The notes under the pieces were generated by a model. The model ran no database searches. It was not told where the DNA came from and saw nothing but the letters and a program-made list of their open reading frames with translations. A stretch of DNA of 18,447 nucleotides from NCBI GenBank assembly GCA_003573635.1, contig QUTJ01031777.1, positions 1 through 18,447 of the forward strand, written 5' to 3'. The stretch's first letter is position 1; the number at the start of each line of letters is the position of its first letter. The position numbers and the translations under genes were made by a program. This stretch comes from Goniomonas avonlea (taxonomy: Eukaryota > Cryptophyceae > Goniomonadida > Goniomonadaceae). Shown here in pieces: positions 1 to 12,000 of this stretch.

Positions 1-3000
1 TTGTTGGAAGCAACCTGGGTGTGGTAGATCGCTCTGGTCGTGGGCGGGTTGGTGGCAGCGGGTCTGAGGCTACTGTGTGGACGGCTGAGTCTGCTATGCG
101 TTGTAAGAGTTCTCAGGGTGTCGCCGTTGGCCGTGGTGTTGCAGCGACTGTCGGTGTGCAGACAGTGTCCATCGCGTCTGCTCTGTCCTTTGATTCTCGC
201 ACTGCTAGCTCTGCCGTGCGCTCCAATGCTGCTGGGACTGGCGCAGCTAGCGTCACGGTTATTGGCGCATCCCTTGGCTCCGTCGATCGTTCTAGTTTGG
301 CACGTGTGGGTGGCAGCGGCTCCATGTCTACACTTTGGGTTTCTGAGTCCGCGGTTCAGTGCAAGGTAATCCATGGTGGACACACCTCTTCCGGACTTGG
401 CGTGACAGTCGTTTCAGCTGTGGGGACTGTCGGTGCCAGTTTTTCCTTTGACAAGGTCGGCCCAACAAGCTCACTGGTGCGCAGCAACGCTGCATCCACG
501 GGTTCTTCGAGTGTCACCGTCCTGGGTGTCAACCTTGGCCAGGTGGATCGCTCTGCTCGAACTCGCGTGGCGCACACAGCGAGCGCGACCACTCTGTGGG
601 TGTCTGAGTCTGCTGTTCGGTGCAGGTCATTGTCCGGCGCTGCCCGCGCCTTGTCAGTGCTCTCGACCGTGGTCGGTCTGCAGGTTGCCACGTTGGTGTC
701 CATTTTCTCGCATGATGTGCATGGTACGATCAGTTCTCAAGTCGTCAGCAACGTCGCTGCCACCGGGACCACCAGTGTCACTGTTGTGGGTGCCAACCTT
801 GGCGGTGCTGACCGATCCTCGCGATACCGTGTTGCAGGGTCTGCAAGCCAGGCAACTGCGTGGGTTTCTGACTCAGGGATCGTTGGGCGGCAGGCTCGCG
901 GTATTCAAGCCGCCCGTGACTTGGGTGTGACTGTTGTGCGACAGATTGGCACGGCGGTCGGGGTGTTCACCTACAACCGTCCCGGGATTGTGAGCTCTGT
1001 GGTTTTGTCCAACACTCCGACGACTGGCGCTGCCAGTGTCACCGTTGTGGGCTCCAATACTGGGTTGCGGGATGGAAGCAGTCGGGGCCGACTTGGCGGC
1101 TCCTCGTGTCAGGCGACTGCCTGGACCTCCGAAACAACTGTGCGGTGTAAGGCTTCCAGTGGAGCGAGGACCGCACTGGTCTCTATGGTTACTGCTGGGC
1201 GCCAGGCAGGTTCGTTGCTGTCAGCAATCTCTATGGACCACGTCGGACCGGTCAGCTCCGTGGTGTCCTCGAACTTTGCGAGCACCGCCGCTTCGAGTGT
1301 GACTGTGATTGGAGCGACAGTTGGATACGCTGACCGCACTGTTCGCACGCGTTTGGGCGGCAGTGCTTGTGTTGCAACTGCATGGGTGTCCGAGACCTCT
1401 CTCCGTGGCAAGTCTCTACAGGGTGGACGCACTGGACTGGGCGTGGGGCTGACAGTTGTTTCTGGCCTTGCCACGATGGGTGCTGCCCTGACTTTCGACA
1501 AGGTTGCGCCCTCAAGCTCGTTGACCCGTGGCAACGGTCCTGCCACCGGAGCTGCGAGTGTCACCGTCCTCGGTGTCACCATTGGGCAGGTAGATCGCTC
1601 CGCGCGCTCGCGTGTGGGTGGAACGGGCCTCGAAGTGACTCTGTGGGTATCTGAAACTGCTCTCCGCGGAAGACTTGCCAGCGGAAGCTTGGCTGCACAT
1701 GCAGTCGTCGCAACTGCTGTCGATCGCCAAACGGCCACTTTGGCTTCCTCTCTTTCCTTTGAGAAGCCTGGCGTCATCAGCTCTCTCGTTCGCTCTAATC
1801 ATGCCGCCACTGGCTCAGTGAGTGTCACCGTGGTCGGCTCCAACGTTGGCGAGGTCGACCGCTCTTCCCGCTCGCGTATGGGCCTCACTGCCTTCCAGTC
1901 GACACTTTGGACATCCGAATCGAGCGTGCGCTGCAAGTCTGCGTCCGGTGTGATGGGCGCCCGGGTGTTGGGTGTGACAAATGGCCAACAGGTTGGTTGC
2001 CTTGCGGCTGCAACGTCTTATGATGCGCCGTCCACCAGCTCCCCCACGNCCTCAAACGCGCCAGGGACTGGTGCAGCGAGTGTGACCGTTATTGGCACCG
2101 GCCTCGCGCAAAGTTCTCGCTCGGGCCGTGCTCGTGTGGGAGGAACCGGTGCTGAAGGGAGCCTGTGGACCTCCGACTCTGCCTTGCGCTGCAAGAGTGC
2201 CCACTCTGGCATGGCTGCCCGTGTGGTGTCCACGTCTGTGGGGGTCCAGGCTCTCACAATCACGCAGTCGGTCACGTTTGATGCACATCTGTCTGCATCT
2301 CTGAGCGCCAATGTCCACAGCAATTCCCCGTTGACTGCATCTGTGAGCGTGACTGTGGTCGGAACCAGTCTCGGTGGCGTCGACCGGTCAGTGCGCGGCC
2401 GAATTGGAGGCAGCGGTTGCCTTGTGACCGCTTGGACCTCCGAGTCTTCGCTGCGGTGCAAATCGGCGCACGGCATCAAGGTTGCAAACGCTCTCGCTGT
2501 GACCGGGCTGTACCTGCAGTCGACTGCACGCACCCTGGCTGCAGCTTGGTCGTTCGACACGGACGCAACGCCGAGCTCGATGGTTCGCACCAACGGAGCC
2601 GCGACGGGTGCGTTGAGCGTCACGGTCGTCGGCTCGACTCTCGGACACACTGACCATTCGGCTCGCTTGCGAGTGGGTGCAACTTCGTGCGGAACAACGC
2701 GCTGGGTCTCAGACTCGGCTTTGCAATGCAAGGCCAACGATGGGATCCGCGCGCCACTTACTNTTGGTGCAACGGTAGTGAATCGCGAGGTTCGTTCGTT
2801 GACGCTGGGATGGTCGTATGAGAAGCCTGGCGTCATCAGCTCTCTCGTTCGCTCTAATCATGCCGCCACTGGCTCAGTGAGTGTCACCGTGGTCGGCTCC
2901 AACGTTGGCGAGGTCGACCGCTCTTCCCGCTCGCGTATGGGCCTCACTGCCTTCCAGTCGACACTTTGGACATCCGAATCGAGCGTGCGCTGCAAGTCTG

Positions 3001-6000
3001 CGTCCGGTGTGATGGGCGCCCGGGTGTTGGGTGTGACAANTGGCCAACAGGTTGGTTGCCTTGCGGCTGCAACGTCCCATGACGCGCCGTCCACCAGCTC
3101 CCCCACGGCCTCAAACGCGCCAGGGACTGGTGCAGCGAGTGTGACCGTTATTGGCACCGGCCTTGCACATACATCGCGCTCATCTCGAGGCCGTGTTTCG
3201 GGCACAGCTGCCCAAGCTACGCTCTGGACTTCCGAGTCCACTCTTCGAGTGAAATGCCCTCTTGGGCTCCTCATTTCCGCCACGATTGTTGCCACCGAAG
3301 GAAACCAGTTTGGCACTCTGACGCGCGGACTGACATACACGACGATGCGCCCGAGCTCTTCTATCGTCCATAACGCCGCCGCCACCGGTGCGACGAGTGT
3401 CACCGTGCTCGGTACCTCCTTCACGGAGCACACTCGCACTCCAACGGCGCGTTTCGGAGGAACCGGCCATCCTGCAACCTTGTGGGTCTCCGACTCAGCT
3501 GTGGTCACTAAGTCTGCCGGTGGGATGGGTCTTTCTCGCGGTTTGAGCGTTTCCTCGGTGCTGATTCGTTCAACCTGGACCCTGTCGATGACCTTTGACA
3601 CGCACCAACTGTCTAGCGCCGTGCGCAGCAACGCGGTCAGCACAGCTGCATCGAGTGTCACCGTTGTCGGCACCTCCTTTGCAAAGAGCGACCAATCCCT
3701 GCGCGTCCGTTTCGGTGGCACCACTCCCGCCGGTACCACATGGTGGGCGGATTCTGCCGTGGTCTGCAAGATGGCCCCTGGATCCGCGGCGCAGCTCACT
3801 CTTGCGACCACTGTCCTCGGTCGCAGCCTGATGGCGAGCATGTCTCGTGCTGTCACGTATGATGTTCCCGCCATTTCCAGCCCGGTGCCGTCCAACCGCC
3901 CTCAAACCGGTTCGAGCAGCGTCACTGTTCTGGGCTCGGCCTTCCGCACCATGCGCTCTTCCGTGAGGTTGAGAATCGGCCATACCGCGACACAGCTGAC
4001 CCAATGGGTTTCCGATTCGTCGCTCCGCTGTCGTACCTTCTCCAGTGTTGCGGCTGTGGCCAAGTTCATGATTAGCCTGGAACACCGACAGGGCCTGTCG
4101 CACACCATGGGTTTCACTTACGACAGTTGCGCGTTCTCGCAGGTCCAGCACAGGAACACGCCCACAACTGGCGCATCCCTCGTGACGGTCACTGGCATCA
4201 GTTTTGGCTTTGGGTCACTTTCCAGCACCATCCGCATCGGCCACACCAGCGCCGTCCAAACCATTTGGGCGAGCGAGACAACGCTGATCCTGCGAACCTG
4301 CTCCGGAACCCACTCGTCGCCGTATCTCATCTCGACCCTCGTCGTTGCCGACAAGGCTTCGTACACCTTCGCGTTCAGCTTCGACAAGCCCATCCTCAGC
4401 AGCCTGGTCCACACCAACGCTCCCGCAACTGGGTCAGCCAGCGTGACCATCCTGGGCAGCCGGTTTGCGATCGCGAACTGGTCCCGACGCGTGCGCACTC
4501 AATCTCTGTGCACCGCTTCCGTGTGGGTTTCTGACACCAGTCTGATGGGCAAGTACGGCTCTGGCATCCGCAACACTCGGTTCTTTGCTGTGACCAGCGT
4601 TACTGATGCGGTCCGCGAGACTCTCTCGACAGTGCTCTCTTGGGACTCTCCAATCGTGAGCAGCGTCGTGCGCAGCAATGCGCCCTCCACTGGTGCTGCC
4701 AGTGTGACCATCCTTGCGAACAACTTCGGTGCCACCGCCCTCACTCCTCGAGTTCGCATCTCTGGCTCCGGTTCCATCAACTCTCTCTGGGTGTCCGATT
4801 CGGCGTTGCTCTGCAAGACGTCGGACGCTTCACACAACGTGCTTCGGGTTCTTGTGACGCTCGGGCAGCAAGTCGGAACGCAGACATCGACCTTCTCCTT
4901 CGACATGCTCGCCACTATCAGCCCGCTCGCTTCCAACAATCCGGCCACCGGTTCTACGAGCGTGACTGTCGTTGGAGCCAACTATGGCAAGGCGTCTCGC
5001 AGCGTCGTGACACGCTTTGGCAACTCTGCCCCTCAGGTCACGACCTGGGTGTCCGACTCCTCCATCCAGTCGAAGATCATGCAGGGCACCCACGCCGCCA
5101 TCTCGTGGCACGTTACCGCTGGCGTTGTTGTCAACTCTCTCACCAAGGCCTTCTCACTGAACGCGCCCACCTCCAGCTCCACGACCGCCCGCAACACCCC
5201 CACCACTGCGGCCGCCTCTGTGACAGTGATCGGTGCCAGCCTTGGCAGGCAGTCTCGCAGTGGGGCGCAGAGGGTGGGTGGCACTGCGGTGCAGGCCACC
5301 CTGTGGACCTCGGACTCCGCTGTGCGCGTCAAGGGCGCCCCCTCAGTTGCCGGCCTTTTGTCTGAGGTGGTCACGGTGGCTTGGCAATCCGGCACCGCGA
5401 CTCGCGCCTTCTCGTTCAACTGCGTCGGGCAGTCTGCCGTGATAAGGGCGAACAGCGCGGCCACCGGCTCCATCAGCGTCACAGTCTTGGGGCGGAGATT
5501 TGGGATCCAGGACTCATCGGTGCGTCCCCGTTTTGCTCAGACCGGTGCGCAGTCGACTCTGTGGGTGTCTGAGTCTTGCCTGCTGCTCAAGTCGGGCGTT
5601 GGCACGTATCCCAGCCGCGCTTTGAGTGCCACCGTCGCTCGCTGTTTCTCCACTGTGACCCTGGCAATGACCATGGATGTTGTGTTGGCCAGCAGTGTCG
5701 CACACGTCAATGTCCCTGGCACTGGCGCTGCCAGTGTAACTGTCATCGGCACCCAGTTCGGCCGTACCGTCACTGCCGCCGTACGCGCTGGGCGCACCAC
5801 CTGCCAGGTGTCGACATGGGTGTCCGAGACCAGTCTCCACTGCAAGCTCTCGCACGCTCCCTCTTTTGGCACAGTGCCGCTTACGGTGGCTGGTCGATTG
5901 TCCTCGCTCTCCGCAGCGTTCACCATGGACTCAGTCACCTCGTCCTCGGCCACCCGCACCAACACTCCGTCCACTGGTGCCGCGTCGGTCACTGTTGTGG

Positions 6001-9000
6001 GCCACGGTTTTGGCCAGAGCGCTCTCTCCAAGTACACTTCATTCGGTGGCTCGGCCTCCCAGAGCACCCACTGGAGGTCAGACTCCGCTCTTGTCGTCAA
6101 GGTAGCAGCAGGCTCGCAGTATTTCAAGGTTATGTCCGCCACACTGATTGTTCGCGTCGGCTCCCTTACCGCTAGTGCGTCATTTGATTTGCCCACGTCA
6201 TCGAGCGTGACGGTCAGCAACCTTGCTGCCACCGGCGCTGCGAGCGTCACGATTGTGGGAACCTCAATGGGGCTCAAGAACTCGTTCTCTGGGGTCGCCC
6301 GTGTGGGCGGCACCGCGTGCGAGTCCACCCTGTGGACTGCAGAGTCTTCAATGCGCTGCAAGGCGTCTGAGGGCACTGTCGGCTCGTTGGCCGGCACTCG
6401 AGGACTCATGGTCACTGTTGGCTTCCAACGATCAGTCAGCACTGCCGTCATCACAGTCACCTTCGACCGTGTGGACATCTCCACCGCGGTTGTCTCGAAC
6501 TTCCCCGCCACTGGTTCCTCCAGCGTCACGGTGCTCGGTCGCCACTTCTCCGCTGTGGCTCGGTCAGTTGTTGTTCGCATGGGGCAATCCTCGAGCCAAA
6601 TCACCACGTGGATCTCAGAGTCGGCCGTTAAGTGCAAGACCCCGACCGGCATGTTCCACTCTCTCAACGTTGCGACAACCCTGGTGACGGGTGTCATCAG
6701 CCAGTCCCTGATGCACTCATACAACAGGCCCGGCGATGGCTGGACCATCCAGCGTATGAACGCCCCCGTGACTGGTGGCTTGTCCATGTCTCTGATCGGC
6801 TCCAACTACGGCACCACAGCTCGCTACACAACTGCTGCTCGCCTTGGTGGGACCGCCGTGGAAAATAGCGTCTGGATGGCTGACTCTAGCGTTCGCTGCA
6901 AGACCACGCACGGCATTGCTGAGCGGCGCCACGTTGTAGTGTCTGTCATGAGGTACTCGGGCTCCCTCAAGTCCATCTTCTCGCACGACAGGCCTCAGCC
7001 GACAGGCATTGGCCGCTACAACGTGCCTGTGACCGGCGCTGTGAGCGTGAGCCTGCTCGGGTTCGGGTTCGCGGCTCGCGAGTACTCCATTCGCGTCCGC
7101 ATGGGACGGACCCGTTCCGAATCCACCGTGTGGACCTCCGAGAGCTCTCTCATTCTCAGGGCAGGCGGCGGCACCGCTTACTACCCTATCATCGCCACTG
7201 TTGGAATCCAGGTCGGGTCCATGACAACCTGGATCTCATACAACCGCCCCGGCATCGCCCAGGCACTGGCACGACACAACTCGCCCACGACGGGCCACGT
7301 GGCTGTGACTCTGATTGGGCAAGACTTCGGCGTCAACTCCATCAGCACAATCATGCGTGTGAAGCAGCACCACAACAACGTGACTCTCACCGCCCCAACC
7401 ACTGTCTGGACCAGCGACAGCACAATTATTGCCCGCTTCCCTCCCGGCGCGCACACCGTGAAGTTTGAGCTCTCGCACGTCACCGAGCCGGAGCCCCTGG
7501 GCCCTGGCATCTCGCCGCTTCTCATCAGCTACAACGCTCACCAGATCACCAGCCACAGCACCAACGCCCCCACCACCGGCGGCAGCAGTGTAACCGTCGT
7601 CGGTGCCCAGTTCGGCATCACCGACTTCAGCGCGAGGACCCGAGTGGGCCAGACTGGTTGCGCAGTGGCACACTGGGTCTCGGAGACATCGCTCAAGTGC
7701 AAGTTGGTCGCCGCCAACGTGCACAAGGGTCTCACCGCTGTTGTCACGATGGAATCGCTCAGGGTGTCTTCCGCGACCGCCTTGTCTTACAACTCGCCGT
7801 TCCTCGTTGCCGGCTTGACGGCCCCAGCCACAGGTGCGGCCAGCGTCACCGTCGTCGGCGGCAGTCTGGGCTCGTCTCGCTATTCCGGCCGTGCGCGCGT
7901 CGAGTTCACTGGCCAGGAGGCCACCACCTGGTTGTCCGACTCCTCAGTCCACTGCCGAGCGGGTCAAGGGTCGCTGCAGTCTCTCACTGCCATTGTCACT
8001 CTCGCCCGCACACCCGGCTCCCGAGCAGCCGCGTGGGCCTATCCCACAGCGGTCAGCAGCCTTGGCGTGTCCAACACTGCCACGACCGGCGCTGCCAGCG
8101 TGACGGTGATTGGTCATGGAATGGGACGCGCGGGTGGCCGGTCGGCGCGTGTGCGGGTTGGTGCGTCCAACTGCGAGTTCAGCAAGTGGGTCGGGGACAC
8201 TACGATGGTTTGCAAGGTTGGAGCGGGCCACAATGCCGCTCGCCTCGTCACTGGCACCATCGCGAACGGTGCGGCGCGTGGCCTGTACCCAACGTCGACC
8301 AACGCCTTCAGCTACAACTTGATGTCGATTGACGAGCTCTCGTCGACAGAAACCAACACCTACGGTGCCTACTCCATCACGCTCTCCGGCACCAACTTCG
8401 GCGACAACGCCGCGCTCGGGCAGAAGGTGACCGTTGGTGGCTCCAGGTGTGACGTCACCACGTGGGTGTCAGACACGTCCATGCGGTGCGACACACCTGA
8501 CGGCACTGGGCTCGGGCCGCTCCCGTTCATGGTCGAGGTCGACAGCCGACAGCACACCAAGAGCTTCCCGCTGAACTTCTTCGCTGGGTTCGCCACGTCC
8601 GCCCTGCTATCGTTGGACTCCAACGCTGCTGGCCACTACGGCGGCGCTGTCTTCCGCTTCTTCCCTCAACGCGGGTTCCCGGTGAACGCCACCATCAAGC
8701 TGCCGATGCCAACGAACATGACTGTCAACGCCACTGCTGGCGCTCACGTCCTGTCAGGCATGGACGGCGCGCTCACTGTCAACGTCAGCGACAGCGTCGT
8801 GAACATCTCGCGCGTTGGAGCTGGGTACGACGTCAAGGCTGGCGGCATGATTGCGGTCCGCATCAACGGAATGTACAACCCTCACATTCCTGGGTCGCTC
8901 GGCGCCATGGAGGTGCGGACGTATACGCCCGCCCACGTTGTTGTCGACATCGGCTCGGTGACTCTTCCCGTGATCGCTCCCGCGAGTGTCGATCTTCCCA

Positions 9001-12000
9001 GGACTGGGGTCTACACCGACTCGGCGGCACTGGTCGGCACACAACGGTCGCTGGCAATCGTAACCCGCGACATGTTCGGTAACCTGCGCACGATCGCCTC
9101 TGACAAGACATTCGCGGTCACTCTGCAGGGACCCGTACCGACCCAGACGGTGGCCGTCACCGACAGCACCACGGGTAACATCACGGGCACGTATATGCTG
9201 ACGGTGTCTGGTGCTTACGAGCTGTGGGTGCAGGCCGGCGGTGTGCACATTGGTAACAGCCCGTTCAATGTCACGATGATCCCGACGACCATCCTGCCTT
9301 CAGCCTCCGTCGCTGACCAGGTCGTGTCGTCGTCGTTTATCCTTGCGGGTGAGTCCAAGGGCATGACCATCACAGCGCGCGATATCTATCGCAACGTTAT
9401 TTCCCCGAACGTGCATAGCTTCACGATGAACCTGATCACAACCGACGGCGTGATCCGCCAGACCCGCACTGTCAACAACGGCGTGGTGGTCGGCGTGACC
9501 GTCACAGCATCCGGGAACTATCGCTTGTTTATCGCGTACGGGGCCGACAGCCTCAGCGGCACTCCGCTCGACCTCCAGGTCCTTCCTGCGCTTGTCGACA
9601 ACTCAAACTGCACCGTCACATCCTCAGGCGGCGTTGTGAACGTCCCTGCCTCGTTCACCGTGACTGTTCGCGATCGCTTCGGCAACATCCGCTCCAGCGG
9701 TGGTGACCTCGTGGCCGTCACTGTGCAAGGCTTCAGTGGCTCAGTCAGCGTCGTGCCAGACGGCTCCGTGACGCACATTGTCCGGTTCACACCCACCTCG
9801 GCCACCACCTACACCATCGATGTCACAATTGGTGGCTCGCACATTGGTGGCAGCCCCTTCGGCTTCGTCGTGGTCTCCGACCCCGGCCCTCCCAGCGCGA
9901 CCCTGAGCTCTGTGGTCTACGTCGGGCCTGCCAACGCGGCCGCAAGCACCAACTGGCAGGTCGCGGCCATCTTGCGGAATACCAACGGGATCGGTCTGGT
10001 CGGCGGAGGAGCTGACGTCACAGCCACTGTGTCCTTCCCCGGACTGTCGTTGCCCACGCCGGTCGTCACCGACCACGCTAACGGCACCTACTCGGCCGCT
10101 TTCTCCTACACTCGATCGGGAACCTACTCAGTCAGCATGCTGCTGAGCGGCACGGTCATTGCAAGCACTCTCGCGATCAATGTCATCCCGGGCGCTGTCA
10201 ACCCGGCCACGTCGTCGGCCGTCCCGGCCACCCTCGCCACTGCCGGCGTTGTGTCCTCGTTCGTCATCACGCCGTTCGACACCTTCGGCAACAGACTGAC
10301 CGCGACCGCCCCGGGTCTGCCTCACCCCATCGCCGTTTCCGTCACTCGCCCCGACGGCTCTCTGCTGCCTGGCACTATCGAGAATGGCCTGTCAGGGTCC
10401 ACAGCGGTGCTGTTCGGCAAGTACACGGTCTCCGTCACTGGGAACTACTCGCTCGCTGTCAGTGTCGCCTCCTCAGGGCTGCATATTGCTGGGAGCCCAT
10501 TCGCGTTCTCGACCGTAGCGGGTCCGGCCGCGGCCGGTAGCTGCCTGGCCGTTGGGGCCGCCTTGTCGTCCATAACGGCGGGCGCGCCGCAGACCTTCTC
10601 TATCACTGCCCGAGACGCGTACGGCAACCCTGTGGCTGCGAGCTTGCAGCTCTACACAGTCACCTCGACGCCAGTCGCCAGCTTCTCAACGCCAACCATT
10701 GTCGGCCGCTCTGTCCAGTTCTCCGCCACCACGACGAAATCAGGCGCCATTTCTCTCCAAATCCTCCTGGCCCTTGGCGGTTTCGGCCACATCAGCGGCA
10801 GCCCGTTCGCCGTTACAGCTCTGCCAGCACCGACCAGCGCTGCCAACTGCATTTTGCAGTCGGCTGGCGCCAGTGCTGTGCGCGCTGGCACCACTGTCGT
10901 CTTCAACATCCTGGCACGAGACGTGTACGGCAACCCGACCACGAGCTCCGAGGAGTTTGTAACCCGCGTGGTTGGCGCGCGTGCGATCTCCAGCACTGTC
11001 GTCCGCGCGTCGCCGTCCTCGTCCATGTGGAACGCAACCTTCACCCCGCCGATTGTCGGGGTCTACACCCTCGAGGCGACGCTGGGTGGCATCGGTCTGC
11101 TTGGCAGCCCGACTGAGTTCACTGCCAAGCCTGGCCCAACAGTTTTGTCTCTCTGCCAGATCACGGGCACTGGTCTCACTGGTGCGTCGGCCTCTGTGCC
11201 GGGTGTGGTCTCCATCAAGGCGCGCGATGGCACCAACAGCGAGAAGCCCGATATGGTGGCCTTGGCCCAGGGTACAGAACTCTTGGACACCATGCACCTC
11301 AACATTAGCTCCTCGACTCACGGGTCAAGGACGGGGTCTTGCGCCTTCAGCACCTTCACCGCGGCGTACGAGTGCTCGTACTCTACCACCGTTGCTGGCA
11401 CCTACACTCTTGCTGTCCAGCTCGATACCACTCTCGGGGTCAGCGTGTCGCAGCCGGTCCGAACGTACACGGTCACAATCCAGCCAGGCTTCCTCACGCC
11501 CTCGGGCTCTCGAGCCAACGGCACCGGCCTGACGCTGGCCACCGTGGGATCTGCCACTAGCTTCGAGATCAACGCCGGCGATACGTACGGAAACGTTTGG
11601 GTCCCTGACCCCTTCTCGCCGCCTCCGGTGTTCAGTATCTCCGCTTCCCTCGGAAGCACAGTTGTGACCCCCACATCTGAAATCTTGACCAATGGGAAGA
11701 CCAAGGTAACGTTGCTGGCAACCCGATCTGGGAGCTACACCATCTTGGCCTCCTTGTCCAACAGCCCTATCGCTGGCTCGCCGTACACACTTGCGGTCTC
11801 TCCAGGCCCCATCGCTCCCGCCAAGTGCACGCTCTCGGGCTCCGTGTCTCTCGGTATTGCTGGAACGTCGGTGACCTTCGACATCCAAGCTCGCGACCTG
11901 TACAGCAACCCAGTCACCACCACGTCCTCGGGCATCTTCACGGCCACGCTGACCCGCGTTGTGGCCGTGGGCACCGTGTCGTCCACGACCGTAACCTCCA

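Larger units (their letters stand above)
3..3120 (+). repeat. 5' sub-block of the IPT-like array with a D-R-S signature (R0-R11)
   Basis: Repeats R0, R1, R2, R3, R6, R7, R9 and R11 carry D-R-S directly after the VxGxxxG strand, followed by xRxRV. R4 (DGS), R5 (DRT) and R10 (DHS) have near variants; R8 lacks it. The motif is absent from R12 to R32. These units are visibly more alike than later ones, and the beginning of the block has about 49% GC at third positions, far below the rest of the gene. I infer that this end of the array was amplified or homogenised most recently. Confidence 0.7.
3..8582 (+). repeat. Array of 33 IPT/TIG-like Ig-fold repeats within the CDS
   Basis: Each unit follows the pattern TGaaSVTVvGsnlG, then R-x-R-V-G-G, then W-x-[SAG]-[ED]-[ST] and RCK, and ends in a strand like FSYD. 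This fits the IPT/TIG beta-sandwich of plexins, fibrocystin and bacterial surface proteins. The first unit (R0) is cut by the left edge. The Ser (or equivalent) of SVTV in R1-R32 lies at 249, 510, 774, 1035, 1296, 1557, 1821, 2079, 2346, 2616, 2880, 3138, 3396, 3654, 3918, 4179, 4440, 4701, 4959, 5217, 5475, 5733, 5985, 6243, 6522, 6783, 7044, 7302, 7587, 7842, 8097 and 8373. Spacing is 252-285 bp, mean 262 bp (87 residues). The tryptophan and the following acidic residue are present in all 33 units. Such arrays usually form extended stalks that bind proteins or glycans. Family assignment rests on the pattern only; the units are divergent from textbook TIG domains. Confidence 0.85.

Noticed and set aside
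4127-5365. Alternative-frame plus-strand ORFs at 4127-4534 and 4640-5365
   Set aside because: Compositionally odd (His-, Gln- and Arg-rich) and lacking repeats, whereas the main frame continues IPT-like units R16-R20 in register.
5537-6805. Long minus-strand open frame (422 codons), and similar ones at 2018-2836, 2858-3895, 12099-13349 and 13926-15143
   Set aside because: They are antisense shadows. Their periodic motifs are just the reverse complement of the IPT or filamin strands, they start and stop without relation to repeat borders, and the + strand frame is continuous through all of them with clear domains.
6243-7587. In-frame introns explaining the longer units before R25 and R29
   Set aside because: The extra residues read as ordinary strands and loops, and the unit core motifs on both sides remain intact. 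I saw no convincing donor-acceptor pair bounding a coding-like insertion.
3-8582. Bacterial surface adhesin or phage tail protein with TIG repeats
   Set aside because: The same open frame runs into filamin-type repeats and a full REJ domain, a combination pointing to a eukaryote. No bacterial neighbour genes or secretion signals are seen.
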